DNA of 64,000 bases from Acholoe squamosa (Eukaryota; Annelida; Polychaeta; Phyllodocida; Polynoidae): contig OX439038.1 of the NCBI GenBank assembly GCA_949317995.1, forward strand, positions 3,180,001 through 3,244,000. Reading direction: 5' to 3'. Positions 63,831 to 64,000 of the stretch are shown here, in pieces (the stretch's first letter is position 1; each line of letters opens with the position of its first letter). The translations under genes were made by a program, and so were the position numbers. A model generated the notes under the pieces. The model saw only the letters and a program-made list of their open reading frames with translations, ran no database searches and was not told the DNA's origin.

Positions 63831-64000
63831 GGTGAACTGTAATATGCTCATGAATGCTCATCAAGAATAATGAGTATGGAGACCCATGAGAAATCAGCTA
63901 ATGCTATACAATTAAATGGTAAAATATGCTAATAATAATTGCATTGGTATTAGGCACAGCTGGGAACTGTGCAGAAATGTCTTTTCTATGGAGAGTATAA

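Overview
This is a piece of an animal nuclear genome, with no bacterial or organellar gene organisation. The reasons are Pol III-type tRNA-derived (SINE-like) heads, many small inverted-repeat DNA elements, a long TTAGGG-type interstitial array, intron-like splice motifs, and two very large Ty3/gypsy LTR retrotransposons. The TTAGGG motif and the repeat style fit a repeat-rich invertebrate such as a marine deuterostome or lophotrochozoan. The species cannot be fixed from the sequence. I found no host protein-coding gene I could defend.

Layout. Bases 1-27.4 kb are a mosaic of non-autonomous elements: two copies of a GGTGTCACGG-ended MITE, two CACTGAAAACC-ended elements (one carrying a SINE), a GGTCAGAAACC-ended element, several long hairpins, about 1 kb of degenerate telomere-like repeat at 18.07-19.08 kb, and two diverged paralogous segments (about 4.6-7.2 kb and 21.7-24.2 kb) that share a splice-like micro-exon on the minus strand. 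A degenerate minisatellite lies at 25.8-26.6 kb.

Bases 27.48-53.19 kb hold one retrotransposon inside another of the same family, both on the minus strand. The outer element (B) runs from its 5' LTR at 52809-53185 to its 3' LTR at 27478-27853. The inner element (A, 28796-41654) sits in B's 3' untranslated region and is bounded by a 4-bp AGTT duplication. Each element is about 12.85 kb, with 377-bp LTRs, a primer site matching the 3' end of tRNA-His, a Gag with a long coiled coil and one CCHC knuckle, a protease-RT-RNaseH-integrase polyprotein ending in an AT-hook, and a third large ORF downstream of pol. ORF3 is about 960-980 residues, has zinc-finger-like motifs and a coiled coil, and does not look like an envelope. 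Its leader carries two perfect CRE palindromes, a DR4-type repeat, an E-box and a hairpin, so it may have its own promoter. A has nonsense mutations in gag and pol but a nearly complete ORF3. B has open gag and pol but a wrecked ORF3.

Bases 53.2-64 kb return to intergenic mosaic: a 33-bp-arm hairpin beside a recent 146-bp tandem duplication, a third copy of the 12.9-kb element inserted in an older repeat, a 143-bp tandem duplication, two more hairpin-type MITEs and a pair of near-perfect stem-loops at 63.0-63.15 kb.

The strongest candidates for new biology are ORF3 with its putative internal control region and the self-nested element pair, which allows ORF-by-ORF comparison of two copies. 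All similarities were found by eye. No alignment, database search or folding program was run.
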